64,000 bases of DNA from Leisingera sp. S132 (GTDB lineage: Bacteria > Pseudomonadota > Alphaproteobacteria > Rhodobacterales > Rhodobacteraceae). Under the pieces are notes generated by a model that was not told the DNA's origin, ran no database searches, and saw only the letters and a program-made list of their open reading frames with translations. Position 1 is the first letter of the stretch; each line of letters opens with the position of its first letter. Below, piece by piece: positions 24,622 to 34,132 of the stretch. A program made the position numbers and the translations under genes. The DNA is taken from contig NZ_CP083553.1 of the NCBI RefSeq assembly GCF_025144465.1, positions 1,610,001 to 1,674,000 on the forward strand, written 5' to 3'.

Positions 24622-26181
24622 TCAGCGCCAGGCATAGACCGCGCAGCCGGTGGAGCCGCTGGTGGTGAAGCTGCGCCCGTCCGCAGCAAGGCGGCCGCGC
24701 CAGGTGACGGTGATACCAGGGAAAAAATCGGTACCGCTGATCTGCTGACCGTTCAGGTAGACCTCTGTGTTGGCATTCTGGCCCAGGGAGTCGCTGAGCC
24801 GCCCATGGTATTTATTGCCGCCTGCATGGGTGTAGTGGACGTTCCCAGTAACCTTGACCACCAGGGCACAGGTGGCCTTGAACTTCCAGGCGCCCGCCAA
24901 TGAAACAGGGGCCGCCGCCGCTGAGCTTGCCGGGGCAGGGGCGGAGGCGCGTTTGGGCGCAGGTTTGCAGATTTCCCAGGACTTCTGGCGCAGTTCCTCC
25001 AGTGCGTGGGCGGTGCCCAGATCATCAGCGCCGAGGGTGCTGTCCGACGCTGCCAGATAGGCGGCAAAGGCGCTGCGGGTGCGGGGGCCGGTGATACCGT
25101 CCGGGCGGCCAGCCTGGCAGCCGATACCGTTCAGCGCTGCCTGCGTTTCCCGCATCACTGCCTTGGAATCCGGGATGACTGGAACGTCAGGCGGTTCCGG
25201 CAATTGTTCAGCGGCTGCTTCCGGCAAGGGCTGCGTGGGCTCCAAGCCTTGCCGCAGCTGCAGGGCGACCGTGTAGGTGTATTCGTTTTTGCGGCCCGTG
25301 TAGCGTTCCAGAAAGCTGTCGAGCGCCTGAGGTGTTCCGATGGAGCGGGCAATCTCAAAGTCTGTTTGCATCGTGCCTGCCGGCGCGGGCGCCGCTTCCA
25401 CTGGCTGGGCGGCTTGCGTGAAATAGAACTCCCCCAACATTTCATCATAGTAGGCGGGCACCTGGCGATGCTGCACGGTCAGAGCCAGATCACGCACCTC
25501 GCGCCGCAGTCCGGCAACCAGCGTGCGCAGCTCCAGCCCCGGTTCGGACAGCAGCGGCAGCAGCGCGCGGGTGAAGACGGAGTTTTCTGCGGTATCCGCC
25601 TCGTTCAGCCGGTCCAGTGCCAGCTGGCCGGCCCCGGCGGAGAAGATCACGAAGGTGCCTTGCGGGGCCGCAATACGGCCCAAGCCACGGGTGGTGCCGA
25701 TGCTGCGGCCCTCGACCAGCTCGAACGGGTTATTGCGGCAAGCGTCAATGACCACCACGGCGGAGCGGGCGCCGGTTTTGCGGACACGGTCCAGAAGATC
25801 CGACAAAGCGATGGATTCGGACTTCACAAAATCGCTGCCGCCCGCGCTGGGGGCGGCGATGTCGGTGGGCAGCAGGTAGTTCTCGCCATCGATTTCCACC
25901 CCGTGGCCGGCAAAGAAGACAAAGGCCGCATCGCCGGGTTCCAGCCGGGCGGTGAATTCGGAGATTTTCCGGTTCAGGCCGCGGCGGTCCTGATCAAGCG
26001 CTGTGGTGACGGTGAAGCCCAGCTCATTCAGTTTTGTTCCAATGGATTGCGCATCCGCGCGGGCCTTTGCCAGAACGGGGACGTCGGAATAGCTGTTGTT
26101 GCCAATGACCAGCGCCATCCGGTTCTGCGCGGCGGCGGAGAGGGGAAGGAGGCAAAGAAGCAGAGCAAGAAGCAAACGCAT
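24622..26181 (-). CDS. Secreted caspase-family (C14) protein with extra C-terminal domains
   Basis: 519 residues from ATG 26181, which gives a clean signal peptide (MRLLLALLLCLLPLSAAAQ); an upstream TTG at 26202 is less likely. The peptidase C14 domain covers about residues 22-260, with His93 in FVFFAGHG and Cys148 in VVIDACRNNPF, so the dyad is intact. Then come a proline and alanine rich linker and a peptidoglycan-binding-like helical segment (VMRETQAALNGIGCQAGRPDGITGPRTRSAF). The chain ends in a beta-rich domain of about 90 residues closing with TTSGSTGCAVYAWR. It should act in the periplasm or outside. Substrates are unknown. Confidence 0.85.
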   Translation of the reverse strand: MRLLLALLLCLLPLSAAAQNRMALVIGNNSYSDVPVLAKARADAQSIGTKLNELGFTVTTALDQDRRGLNRKISEFTARLEPGDAAFVFFAGHGVEIDGENYLLPTDIAAPSAGGSDFVKSESIALSDLLDRVRKTGARSAVVVIDACRNNPFELVEGRSIGTTRGLGRIAAPQGTFVIFSAGAGQLALDRLNEADTAENSVFTRALLPLLSEPGLELRTLVAGLRREVRDLALTVQHRQVPAYYDEMLGEFYFTQAAQPVEAAPAPAGTMQTDFEIARSIGTPQALDSFLERYTGRKNEYTYTVALQLRQGLEPTQPLPEAAAEQLPEPPDVPVIPDSKAVMRETQAALNGIGCQAGRPDGITGPRTRSAFAAYLAASDSTLGADDLGTAHALEELRQKSWEICKPAPKRASAPAPASSAAAAPVSLAGAWKFKATCALVVKVTGNVHYTHAGGNKYHGRLSDSLGQNANTEVYLNGQQISGTDFFPGITVTWRGRLAADGRSFTTSGSTGCAVYAWR

Positions 26182-26254
26182 GACACAACACCCGGCGGAC
26201 AATATGGAACCATGGTGCCATCCCGCCGCGTACAGGTCAAAGCGTCTAGTGATT

Positions 26255-27208
26255 TCAGGCCGAACAGCTGGCGCCGCCGAGGACGCAGAATTTTGCGCAA
26301 TGGGGGTGGTTCAGCTGCACAGGGCGTTCGGCCTCGGCCAGGGTCGCGCCCATTTCGAACTCCGGCGCGTAAGGCAGCAGGGTGCAGGCCAGGACAGCCG
26401 GTGCATCCGCGCCCCTGCGCTTCACAACCATGCGGGAGGAGGCGCACATCACGCTGTCCGGCGACTTGTTCAGGATGCCCCAGCAAGCGCTTGTGATTTC
26501 TGGGACTTCGACGGTTTCGTCCATCTCCGGGAACAGGACGGTCTGGCCCGGGTTCTGCGCGTTGATGGCAAAGCCGTGCTGTTCGAACAGTGCGGCATAG
26601 CCCGCGCGGGCCTCGGCTTCGCTCTCGCCCCAGACGGTGCGGCCTGCCACGGCCATTGCAAAACCGTTGTCCCGCAGCCATTCCATGCCTTCGATGGTCC
26701 TGGCAAAGCTGCCCGCGCCGCGTTCCTTGTCATGCAGTTCGGCGCGGTGATGGTCGACCGAGATCCGCAGCGTCAGCTTGTCCCCGAAATCTTTGTGCAG
26801 GGCCAGCAAGCCCGCTTTGACGGTCTTGCGCATCATCGGGCGCATGGCGTTGGTCAGGATCAGAACCTCGAACCCCCGCTCCAGCGCGGCGCGGGCCATA
26901 TGGATCATCTCTGGGTTCATGAAAGGCTCGCCGCCGGTAAAACCGATTTCCCGGACCGGCCAGTTGCGCGCCGCAATCTGGTTCAGGTAGTCCTTCACGT
27001 CACTTTCGCTCAGATAGATCAGCGCGTCATTGGTGGGGGAGCTGAGAATATAGCAATTGCTGCATTCGATGTTGCACAGGGTGCCGGTATTGAACCAAAG
27101 GGTTTCCGGATGGCTGAGCGGCACAGAGGCGCGCTTTTGACCGTCTGCCGTCACATAGGCGTCTTGGAACTTGCCTAGGTTGGCGGCAGATTTTTGCAGG
27201 TCTTTCAT
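26255..27208 (-). CDS. Radical SAM protein of unknown function
   Basis: 317 residues. The cluster motif C-x3-C-x2-C is at Cys45, Cys49 and Cys52 (LCNIECSNCYILSSP), and the SAM-binding GGEPF motif is at about residue 92 in IGFTGGEPFMNPEM. The C-terminal part ends with HCAKFCVLGGASCSA; its several cysteines could bind an auxiliary Fe-S cluster, as in SPASM-like proteins. No peptide substrate or partner gene is adjacent. It starts divergently from zwf and ends 73 bases from the caspase-like gene start, on the same strand. Confidence 0.82.
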   Translation of the reverse strand: MKDLQKSAANLGKFQDAYVTADGQKRASVPLSHPETLWFNTGTLCNIECSNCYILSSPTNDALIYLSESDVKDYLNQIAARNWPVREIGFTGGEPFMNPEMIHMARAALERGFEVLILTNAMRPMMRKTVKAGLLALHKDFGDKLTLRISVDHHRAELHDKERGAGSFARTIEGMEWLRDNGFAMAVAGRTVWGESEAEARAGYAALFEQHGFAINAQNPGQTVLFPEMDETVEVPEITSACWGILNKSPDSVMCASSRMVVKRRGADAPAVLACTLLPYAPEFEMGATLAEAERPVQLNHPHCAKFCVLGGASCSA

Positions 27209-27347
27209 GCGGATGTCCTTTGGGGCAGTTCCTTTCGCGGCAAGCTACCTTATACTGGGCGGGAAATGAAAGCGGCCGGGCAGGCACATGACAGGGATGT
27301 GAGCGGCGGTGTGCTGCGCCTGCATTGGCGGAAACAGGAAGAGCAAC

Positions 27348-28823
27348 ATGGTTTCGCGTGTCATACCGGTCGATCCGTTTGACCTGGTGATTTTCGGCGG
27401 CACCGGCGATCTGGCGCAGCGCAAGATCCTGCCGGCGCTGTTCCGCCGTCATTGCGCCGGCCAGCTGTCCGGCGATGAGCGGATTATCGGTGCCGCGCGC
27501 ACCAGCCTGACCAGCGAAGAATACCGGACGGTTGTGGCGGAAGCGCTGCGCGCCCATGCCGGGCCCAAGGCGTGCGGCGGCGGCGCGCTCGAGGCGTTTC
27601 TGCAGCGGGTGAGCTATGTGGCGCTGGATGCCCTGGGTGAGCAGGGCTGGCCGGAACTGAGCCGCCAGCTGCGCCCGGCTGAAGATGTGCCGGTCCGAGT
27701 GTTCTATTTTTCGGTCGGACCGGGCCTGTTCGGACCGCTGGCAGAGCGCCTGCACCGGCACGGGCTGGCCAATGCGGATACGCGGATCGTTGTGGAAAAA
27801 CCCTTTGGCCGTGATCTGGAGACGGCCAGAGAGCTGAACCGGACGCTGGCGGGCCATTTTGAAGAAGGCCAGATTTACCGGATCGACCACTATCTGGGCA
27901 AGGAGACGGTGCAGAACCTGATGGCGGTCCGGTTCGGCAACATGCTGTTTGAGCCATTGTGGAACAGCCAGTATGTTGATCACATCCAGATCACCGTGGC
28001 GGAGACCGTCGGGGTGGAGGGGCGCGAGGAATACTACGAGCGCGCGGGCGCCATGCGCGACATGATGCAGAACCACCTGATGCAGCTCTTGTGCCTGATT
28101 GCGATGGAGCCGCCTGCGAAGTTCGACCCCGATGCGGTTCGGGATGAGAAGCTGAAGGTGATCCGGGCGATGGAGCCGGTGGAACCCCACCATATCGTGC
28201 GCGGCCAGTACCAGGCCAGCCTGGACCCGGAGGCGCCGCATCCGTCCTACCGCGGGCTGGTCGGCAACCCGCGCAGCACCACCGAGAGCTATGTGGCGCT
28301 GAAGGCGCATATCAGCAACTGGCGGTGGGCGGGCACACCATTCTATCTGCGTACCGGCAAGCGTCTGGTGAACCGGTCCTCTGTGATCAACGTGATGTTC
28401 AAGGACGCGCCGCATTCGATCTTCGGGGCTGAGGCCGGGCGGCATGCCAACCACCTGAAGATCCGTCTGCAGCCGAATGAGGGCATCACGCTCAGCGTGA
28501 CCATCAAGGAGCCAGGGCAAGGCGGGATGCGGCTGATCGATGTGCCGCTGGACATGAGCTTTGCGGAGGCACTGGGGCCGGAGGGCGGCGATCCGCCGGA
28601 TGCCTATGAACGGCTGATCATGGATGTTGTGCGCGGCAACCAGACGTTGTTTATGAGGGGCGACGAGGTCGAAGCCGCCTGGGCCTGGACCGATCCGGTA
28701 ATTGAGGGCTGGAAATCCCGCGGCGATGTGCCTAAACCCTACGTTAGCGGTACCACAGGGCCGGAGGATGCCAATTTGCTGATGCGCCGCGACGGGCGGG
28801 AATGGAGGGGGATCAACCCATGA
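27348..28823 (+). CDS. zwf: Glucose-6-phosphate 1-dehydrogenase
   Basis: 491 residues from ATG 27348, with AGGAAGAG upstream; an earlier ATG at 27309 adds a tail not seen in the family. The NADP-binding motif is VIFGGTGDLAQRK and the active site is RIDHYLGKETVQN, with the catalytic histidine and lysine. The enzyme makes 6-phosphogluconolactone and NADPH. Its stop overlaps the pgl start as ATGA, and pgi follows, so the three form one sugar operon feeding the Entner-Doudoroff and pentose phosphate routes. Confidence 0.97.
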   Translation: MVSRVIPVDPFDLVIFGGTGDLAQRKILPALFRRHCAGQLSGDERIIGAARTSLTSEEYRTVVAEALRAHAGPKACGGGALEAFLQRVSYVALDALGEQGWPELSRQLRPAEDVPVRVFYFSVGPGLFGPLAERLHRHGLANADTRIVVEKPFGRDLETARELNRTLAGHFEEGQIYRIDHYLGKETVQNLMAVRFGNMLFEPLWNSQYVDHIQITVAETVGVEGREEYYERAGAMRDMMQNHLMQLLCLIAMEPPAKFDPDAVRDEKLKVIRAMEPVEPHHIVRGQYQASLDPEAPHPSYRGLVGNPRSTTESYVALKAHISNWRWAGTPFYLRTGKRLVNRSSVINVMFKDAPHSIFGAEAGRHANHLKIRLQPNEGITLSVTIKEPGQGGMRLIDVPLDMSFAEALGPEGGDPPDAYERLIMDVVRGNQTLFMRGDEVEAAWAWTDPVIEGWKSRGDVPKPYVSGTTGPEDANLLMRRDGREWRGINP

Positions 28824-29491
28824 AATTCAACGAATACCCTGATCTGGACATGCTGGCGATCGAAGTTGCAAACCGTATCGCAGGTGATTTGAAGACCCAC
28901 CTTTTGCACCATGACTCCGCGTCCTTTGCTGTGGCGGGCGGCACCACGCCGGGGCTGATCTTTGACGATCTTTGTGCTGCGGATATCGAATGGGACCGGG
29001 TGCACGTCATGGCGACGGATGAGCGCTGGGTGCCGCAGGAGCATGCCCGTTCCAACGCGGCAATGATCCGGAAGCGGCTGCTGCAGAACCGGGCTGCGAG
29101 CGCGCAGTTCCTTGCGTTCCATGTGCCGGAGCGGGAACCCGAGGATGTGCTGGCAGAACTTGAAAGCCAGATTGTGCCGGAACTGCCGCTGTCGGTGCTG
29201 CTCTTGGGTATGGGCGAGGATATGCACACGGCTTCGCTGTTTCCCGGCGCTGCAGGGATTGAGGCGGCGCTGGCCACGGACGCGCCGCCGCTGGCAGTGA
29301 TGCGGCCGGACAGTCAGCCGGAGGCGCGGATCAGTCTTACGGCCAGGGTGCTGGATGAGGCCATTGCCAAGCATCTGGTGATCTTCGGCGATGCCAAGCG
29401 CAAGGCCCTGGAGCGGGCGATGTCGCTGCCGCCGGAAGACGCCCCCATTCAAGCTGTTCTGTCCGAGGCGTCAGTCCATTGGGCGCCTTGA
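28820..29491 (+). CDS. pgl: 6-phosphogluconolactonase
   Basis: 223 residues from ATG 28820, with GGAGGGG eight bases upstream, overlapping the zwf stop. Family marks are [35 protein letters not shown] and [17 protein letters not shown]. The enzyme hydrolyses 6-phosphogluconolactone to 6-phosphogluconate, directly after the zwf step. The next gene, pgi, starts 17 bases after its stop. Confidence 0.95.
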   Translation: MKFNEYPDLDMLAIEVANRIAGDLKTHLLHHDSASFAVAGGTTPGLIFDDLCAADIEWDRVHVMATDERWVPQEHARSNAAMIRKRLLQNRAASAQFLAFHVPEREPEDVLAELESQIVPELPLSVLLLGMGEDMHTASLFPGAAGIEAALATDAPPLAVMRPDSQPEARISLTARVLDEAIAKHLVIFGDAKRKALERAMSLPPEDAPIQAVLSEASVHWAP

Positions 29492-29508
29492 ATACTGGAA
29501 AGGTAGAA

Positions 29509-31116
29509 ATGTTTACTGAATTGAAGGCGCTGCATTCCAAGCTTTGCAGCGAAGATATTGTTCATTTGTTTGATAAGGACCCGGGCCGCGCGCAAGCATT
29601 CAGCGTCAGCTTCGGGGATCTTCTGTTTGACTACTCCAAGACCTTGATCACCGGGGATGTGCGCAGCGCCCTGACGGGTTTGTGCGGGGATCGGGACGTG
29701 GCTGCCAGACGCGAGGCAATGTTCCGGGGCTGCAGAATCAACGAAACCGAGCAGCGCGCGGTTCTGCACACAGCCCTGCGCGATCCCGACGGACCGGAGC
29801 TGCTGGTTGACGGTGAAGATATCCGGGCGCCCCTGCGCCAGACGCTTGAGCGGATGGAGAAACTGGCCGCCGATGTCCGCTCTGGCGTGATGCGGGGGCC
29901 GGGCGGCATGTTTACCGACGTGGTCAACATCGGCATTGGCGGGTCTGACCTGGGGCCTGTGATGGCGACGCTTGCGCTGGCGCCTTACCATGACGGGCCG
30001 CGCTGCCATTTTGTTTCCAACGTGGATGGTGCGCATATTCACGACATCCTGCAACGGCTTGATCCGGCGACGACCCTGGTGATTGTCGCGTCCAAGACCT
30101 TCACCACCATTGAGACCATGACCAACGCGGCAACAGCGCGGCGCTGGGTTGAGGCCGGCGGCGGCGATCCGGCGCAGCAGTTCCTTGCGTTGTCGACCTC
30201 CGAGGAGGAAACGGCAGCCTTTGGCATTCCGCGCAAGCATGTGTTCGGGTTTGAGGATTGGGTTGGCGGGCGCTATTCGGTCTGGGGGCCGATCGGGCTG
30301 AGCCTGATGCTGGCTGTGGGACCGGAAGATTTCCGTGCCTTTCTGGCGGGCGGCAAGGCGATGGATGACCATTTCCGCAGCGCCCCGTGGGAGCAGAATA
30401 TGCCGGTGATGCTGGCACTGACCGGCATCTGGCACAATCAGGTCTGCGGCTGCCCGACCCGGGCGGTGCTGCCTTATGACCAGCGGCTGCGGCGGCTGCC
30501 GGCCTATCTGCAGCAGCTGGAAATGGAATCAAACGGCAAGTCTGTGGCCATGGATGGCTCGGTGCTGCCGTATCCGTCCGGCCCGGTGGTTTGGGGCGAA
30601 CCCGGAACCAACGGCCAGCATGCGTTCTATCAGCTGCTGCACCAGGGCACGTCGGTTATTCCTGCCGAGTTTCTGGTGGCAGCCCAAGGGCATGAGCCGG
30701 AACTGGCGCATCACCACAAGCTGCTGGTGGCCAATTGCCTGGCCCAGTCCGAGGCGCTGATGCTGGGCCGCAGCCTGGAGGAAGCCTGCGCGCTGATGCG
30801 GGCTAAGGGCTTTGAGGGTGCCGAGCTGGAACGCCAGGCGCGGCACCGGGTGTTCCCGGGCAACCGGCCCTCAACCACACTGGTCTATCCCAAGCTGACG
30901 CCGCACGTGCTGGGTCAGATCATTGCCCTTTATGAGCACCGGGTGTTTGTCGAGGGTGTGATCCTTGGCATCAATTCCTTTGACCAATGGGGCGTTGAAC
31001 TAGGCAAGGAATTGGCCAACACGCTGGCGCCGCTGCTGGCCGGGGAGAAGACCGCAGACGGCAAAGACGGATCAACCTGCGCTTTGCTCGACTATATACG
31101 CAGCGCCAGCGGCTGA
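29509..31116 (+). CDS. pgi: Glucose-6-phosphate isomerase
   Basis: 535 residues from ATG 29509, with AAAGG upstream. Signatures include [15 protein letters not shown], the PGI signature [27 protein letters not shown] and the C-terminal [14 protein letters not shown]. It interconverts glucose 6-phosphate and fructose 6-phosphate. As third gene of the zwf-pgl-pgi operon it allows fructose phosphate from gluconeogenesis to be cycled back into the zwf route. Confidence 0.97.
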   Translation: MFTELKALHSKLCSEDIVHLFDKDPGRAQAFSVSFGDLLFDYSKTLITGDVRSALTGLCGDRDVAARREAMFRGCRINETEQRAVLHTALRDPDGPELLVDGEDIRAPLRQTLERMEKLAADVRSGVMRGPGGMFTDVVNIGIGGSDLGPVMATLALAPYHDGPRCHFVSNVDGAHIHDILQRLDPATTLVIVASKTFTTIETMTNAATARRWVEAGGGDPAQQFLALSTSEEETAAFGIPRKHVFGFEDWVGGRYSVWGPIGLSLMLAVGPEDFRAFLAGGKAMDDHFRSAPWEQNMPVMLALTGIWHNQVCGCPTRAVLPYDQRLRRLPAYLQQLEMESNGKSVAMDGSVLPYPSGPVVWGEPGTNGQHAFYQLLHQGTSVIPAEFLVAAQGHEPELAHHHKLLVANCLAQSEALMLGRSLEEACALMRAKGFEGAELERQARHRVFPGNRPSTTLVYPKLTPHVLGQIIALYEHRVFVEGVILGINSFDQWGVELGKELANTLAPLLAGEKTADGKDGSTCALLDYIRSASG

Positions 31117-31133
31117 TCCCGGTTTATGTGGCG

Positions 31134-31155
31134 GCGGGGCGGGAGCGCGCCCCGC
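31134..31155. terminator. GC-rich hairpin between convergent genes
   Basis: GCGGGGCG at 31134-31141 pairs with CGCCCCGC at 31148-31155. It sits between the pgi stop and the stop of the convergent secreted protein gene. No T-run follows on either side, so a role as shared terminator is only plausible. Confidence 0.35.
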
Positions 31156-31163
31156 GGCTATGA

Positions 31164-31646
31164 TCAGGGCAGCGTGACGCTGCTGGTGATTGTGTTGACG
31201 AAGTGTCCGCTTGCCGGGTCCGTCAGTGACGAGAATGTGCCGCCGCCTTCCGCGCCGGCCCAAGGGCCTGTTCCGCCGCTCAGTTTCCAGCTGCCGGTCA
31301 GGGCGCCGGAGGCGTCCATGCCCTCGGCGTGCCAATGCAGCACGACCTTATCCCCGGCCTTGTCCGTGAAGGCGCATATGCCGCCGCCGGTCACTCCGGC
31401 TGGTGCGGCTTCAACTGCGCCGAAACAGGGGCCTGCGGCACCGTTCATCGGGTGATCAGCGTCCTCCATTTCAACATTCTCATAAGAACTGCTGGTCTGG
31501 ATCACCATGTGGCCGTCGCCAATTTCGGTGGGGGAATTGCTTGCGGTGCCGGTACCAGTTCCGCCCTGTTCCCAGGTTGTGCCCGCACCTCCGGTTCCGG
31601 CGCTGAAGGCGCACAGGAGTGCGGCGGCAAAATAATGACGTGTCAT
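31164..31646 (-). CDS. Secreted hypothetical protein
   Basis: 160 residues from ATG 31646, with GGAGGG upstream. A signal peptide (MTRHYFAAALLCAFSAGTGGAG) precedes a glycine and threonine rich, beta-strand-like mature chain containing two cysteines (GPCFGAVEAAP and GGICAFTDKAGDKVV). The end, GGTFSSLTDPASGHFVNTITSSVTLP, looks like the last strands of a small barrel. I do not recognise the family. It converges on pgi. Confidence 0.65.
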   Translation of the reverse strand: MTRHYFAAALLCAFSAGTGGAGTTWEQGGTGTGTASNSPTEIGDGHMVIQTSSSYENVEMEDADHPMNGAAGPCFGAVEAAPAGVTGGGICAFTDKAGDKVVLHWHAEGMDASGALTGSWKLSGGTGPWAGAEGGGTFSSLTDPASGHFVNTITSSVTLP

Positions 31647-31790
31647 ACTAGTACCCTCCCAAACAAACAGCCCGGACCACGCGGGCCTGCGATACCAGTT
31701 TAGCACAAACAGCCGGCTGGTGCTTGACCAGCGCAGTCAAAGGGTTGCGCCGTTAGCGTGCTCGGCAAGTGTTTGAAAAATATGGAAGGC

Positions 31791-31864
31791 TGGAGCGGGT
31801 AGCGGGAATCGAACCCGCGCCTTAAGCTTGGGAAGCTCGCATGATACCATTTCACCATACCCGC
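31791..31864 (-). tRNA. tRNA-Gly (anticodon CCC)
   Basis: On the reverse strand the acceptor GCGGGTA pairs with TACCCGC, followed by discriminator T and an encoded CCA. The anticodon loop is TTCCCAA, giving CCC, and the T-arm has GGTTCGATTCC. All four arms can be drawn. Confidence 0.95.
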
Positions 31865-31937
31865 TCGTGGGGGCAGGATTATGCTGCGGCGCCGGTAAGG
31901 TCAAGGGCGCCGCAGCGGAATTTTCAGCCGGACAGGA

Positions 31938-33986
31938 TCAGCCGCGGCGGCGTCTGCGGCGGCCGCCGCCCGCGCCGTCGCCATCACCGCCACCGGTGTT
32001 GAAATTCACCTGCGGAAGGGTGACCACGGTTTCCAGGATCGGGAAGGGTTCCGCCGAGTTCGGGATCGCGGAGGCGTTCACGAAATGCTCCTGGAAGCGG
32101 GGCTCGACGGCGGTTTCGATCTTCTCGATCCGGCGCACGGTTTCCTCAATCTCGCCGCGCGCCTCGGTGTTCAAGAGCGCAATGCGGGCGCCGGTGCCTG
32201 CGGCGTTGCCGGCCGAAGTGACCTTCTCCAGCACACAGTCGGGGATCATGCCCAGCACCATCGCGTGTTTGGCGGAGATATGCGCGCCAAAGGCACCGGC
32301 CAGCACCACGCGGTCCACGGTGTCGACGCCGAACTTGTCCATCAGCAGGCGTGCACCGGAGTAGAGCGCGGCCTTGGCCATCTGGATGGCGCGGATGTCC
32401 GGGTTGGTGACGGTGATGGTCGGGCCGCCCTCGGCGGAGCCGTCCCACAGCATGTAGGCATTGGTGCGCCCGTCCTGGATGCAGCGGGAAGAGCCGGTCT
32501 GTTCAGCCGAACCGATCAGGCCGGAAGCGTCCAGCACGCCTGCAAGGCGCATTTCGGCAATCGCTTCGATGATGCCGGAGCCGCAGATGCCGGTGATGCC
32601 GGTGGTGGCGATGGCTTCGGCGAACCCGTCCTCGTCCGACCAGATTTCGGAACCAATCACCCGAAAGCGGGGCTCCTTGGTCTCCGGGTTGATTTCTACG
32701 CGTTCGATGGCGCCAGGCGCGGCGCGCTGGCCGCTGGAGATTTGTGCGCCTTCGAACGCCGGGCCGGTGGGGGAAGAGCAGGCGAGAACCTTTTCCTTGT
32801 TGCCCAGCAGGATCTCGGCGTTTGTGCCCACGTCGACAACCAGGACCAGGTCCTCGGATTTGTCGGGTGCCTCTGACAGGGCGACTGCGGCGGCATCGGC
32901 ACCGACGTGCCCGGCGATACAGGGCAGCAGGTAGACGCGGGCGGCTGGATGGATGTTCAGCTCCAGCTCCACCGCGCGCAGTGCCAGCGCGTTGGAGGTT
33001 GCCAGCGCAAACGGCGCCTGGCCCAGCTCGAACGGATCAATGCCCAGGAACAGGTGGTGCATCACCGGGTTGCAGACAAACACCGCGTCCACAATCAGCG
33101 CCTTGTCGATTTCTGCCTCAGCCGCGATCTGGGTGAACAGCGCGTTCATGCCCTCACGCACCGCGCGGGTCATCTCCTGATCACCGCCCTTGTTCATCAT
33201 CGAATAAGACACCCGGCTCATCAGGTCTTCGCCAAAGCGTATCTGCGGGTTCATGATGCCGGATGAGGCAACAACTTCACCGGTTTTCAGGTCACACAGG
33301 TGCGCGGCGATGGTGGTGGAGCCAAGGTCGACCGCGAGGCCGTAAACCGAGCCCTCATAGTAGCCGGGCCAGATGTGCATGATCTTGGGCGGGTGGTTTT
33401 CGTCGCCCAAGTGCACCGCGACGGTGACCTTCCAGCCGCCCTTGCGCAGGGCAGGCTGCAGCACATTCAGGATATGGAGGTCGGTCTTGACACCTTTGAG
33501 GTTCCATTGCTGGTCCAGCGCCTCGATCAGACGCTCCATGTCGCCGGTGGGCTTGTGCATGTCGGGCTCTTCCACCTCGACATAATACAGCCGGGTGGAG
33601 GGGTTCATGGCGATGTCGCGGGCCTCTGCGCGCTTGCGCACCACCTGGCGGTGGACCTGGCTTTCCGGCGGCACGTCGATGACGATGTCGCCCTGCACAG
33701 TGGCCTGGCAGCCGAGGCGGCGGCCGTCGATCAGGCCGCGCTTGTCCTTGTAGCGCTGCTCGACCTTGTTCCACTCGCTCAGCGCGTCTTCGGACACGGT
33801 CACGCCGTGCTTGGGGAATTCGCCGTAGGAAGGGGTGATCTGGCACTTGGAGCAAATCCCGCGGCCGCCGCAGACCGAGTCGAGATCGACGCCGAGCTGC
33901 CGCGCAGCGGTCAGGATCGGCGTGCCCGCGGGGAAACGCCCGCGCTTGCCGGAGGGGGTAAACACAACGAGGGGTTCGTCAGTCAT
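31938..33986 (-). CDS. RACo-like reductive activator of corrinoid proteins (ASKHA ATPase with 2Fe-2S domain)
   Basis: 682 residues from ATG 33986, with AGAAGG upstream. Residues 1-100 are a plant-type ferredoxin domain with Cys39, Cys45, Cys48 and Cys93. The rest is the RACo/DUF4445 ASKHA fold: GLAVDLGSTTIAAHLCDL, VVDVGTNAEILLG, GITGICGSGIIEAIAEM and VVLAGAFGAHIS. Such proteins use ATP to return oxidised cob(II)alamin in methyltransferase proteins to the active cob(I) state. In roseobacters they accompany cobalamin methyltransferases, none of which is nearby. The chain ends in a glycine stretch and six arginines. Confidence 0.85.
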   Translation of the reverse strand: MTDEPLVVFTPSGKRGRFPAGTPILTAARQLGVDLDSVCGGRGICSKCQITPSYGEFPKHGVTVSEDALSEWNKVEQRYKDKRGLIDGRRLGCQATVQGDIVIDVPPESQVHRQVVRKRAEARDIAMNPSTRLYYVEVEEPDMHKPTGDMERLIEALDQQWNLKGVKTDLHILNVLQPALRKGGWKVTVAVHLGDENHPPKIMHIWPGYYEGSVYGLAVDLGSTTIAAHLCDLKTGEVVASSGIMNPQIRFGEDLMSRVSYSMMNKGGDQEMTRAVREGMNALFTQIAAEAEIDKALIVDAVFVCNPVMHHLFLGIDPFELGQAPFALATSNALALRAVELELNIHPAARVYLLPCIAGHVGADAAAVALSEAPDKSEDLVLVVDVGTNAEILLGNKEKVLACSSPTGPAFEGAQISSGQRAAPGAIERVEINPETKEPRFRVIGSEIWSDEDGFAEAIATTGITGICGSGIIEAIAEMRLAGVLDASGLIGSAEQTGSSRCIQDGRTNAYMLWDGSAEGGPTITVTNPDIRAIQMAKAALYSGARLLMDKFGVDTVDRVVLAGAFGAHISAKHAMVLGMIPDCVLEKVTSAGNAAGTGARIALLNTEARGEIEETVRRIEKIETAVEPRFQEHFVNASAIPNSAEPFPILETVVTLPQVNFNTGGGDGDGAGGGRRRRRRG

Positions 33987-34132
33987 GCCTGTGGCCTTCT
34001 CATTCCGCAATTTAGGCGGAGCATATGGGCTTTTGCGGCAAGCGAAAGGCGATGGGCGGCATTTTCCCGTCTGCTGACGCCATTTTTGACGAATTGATGA
34101 GTTTCAAATGCGTTTTCAGGGCGGGCTTCAGG

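Noticed and set aside
24622-26181. Caspase-like gene as part of a phage defence system
   Set aside because: The protein has a signal peptide and no neighbouring sensor, nuclease or gasdermin gene, so an abortive-infection role is not supported.
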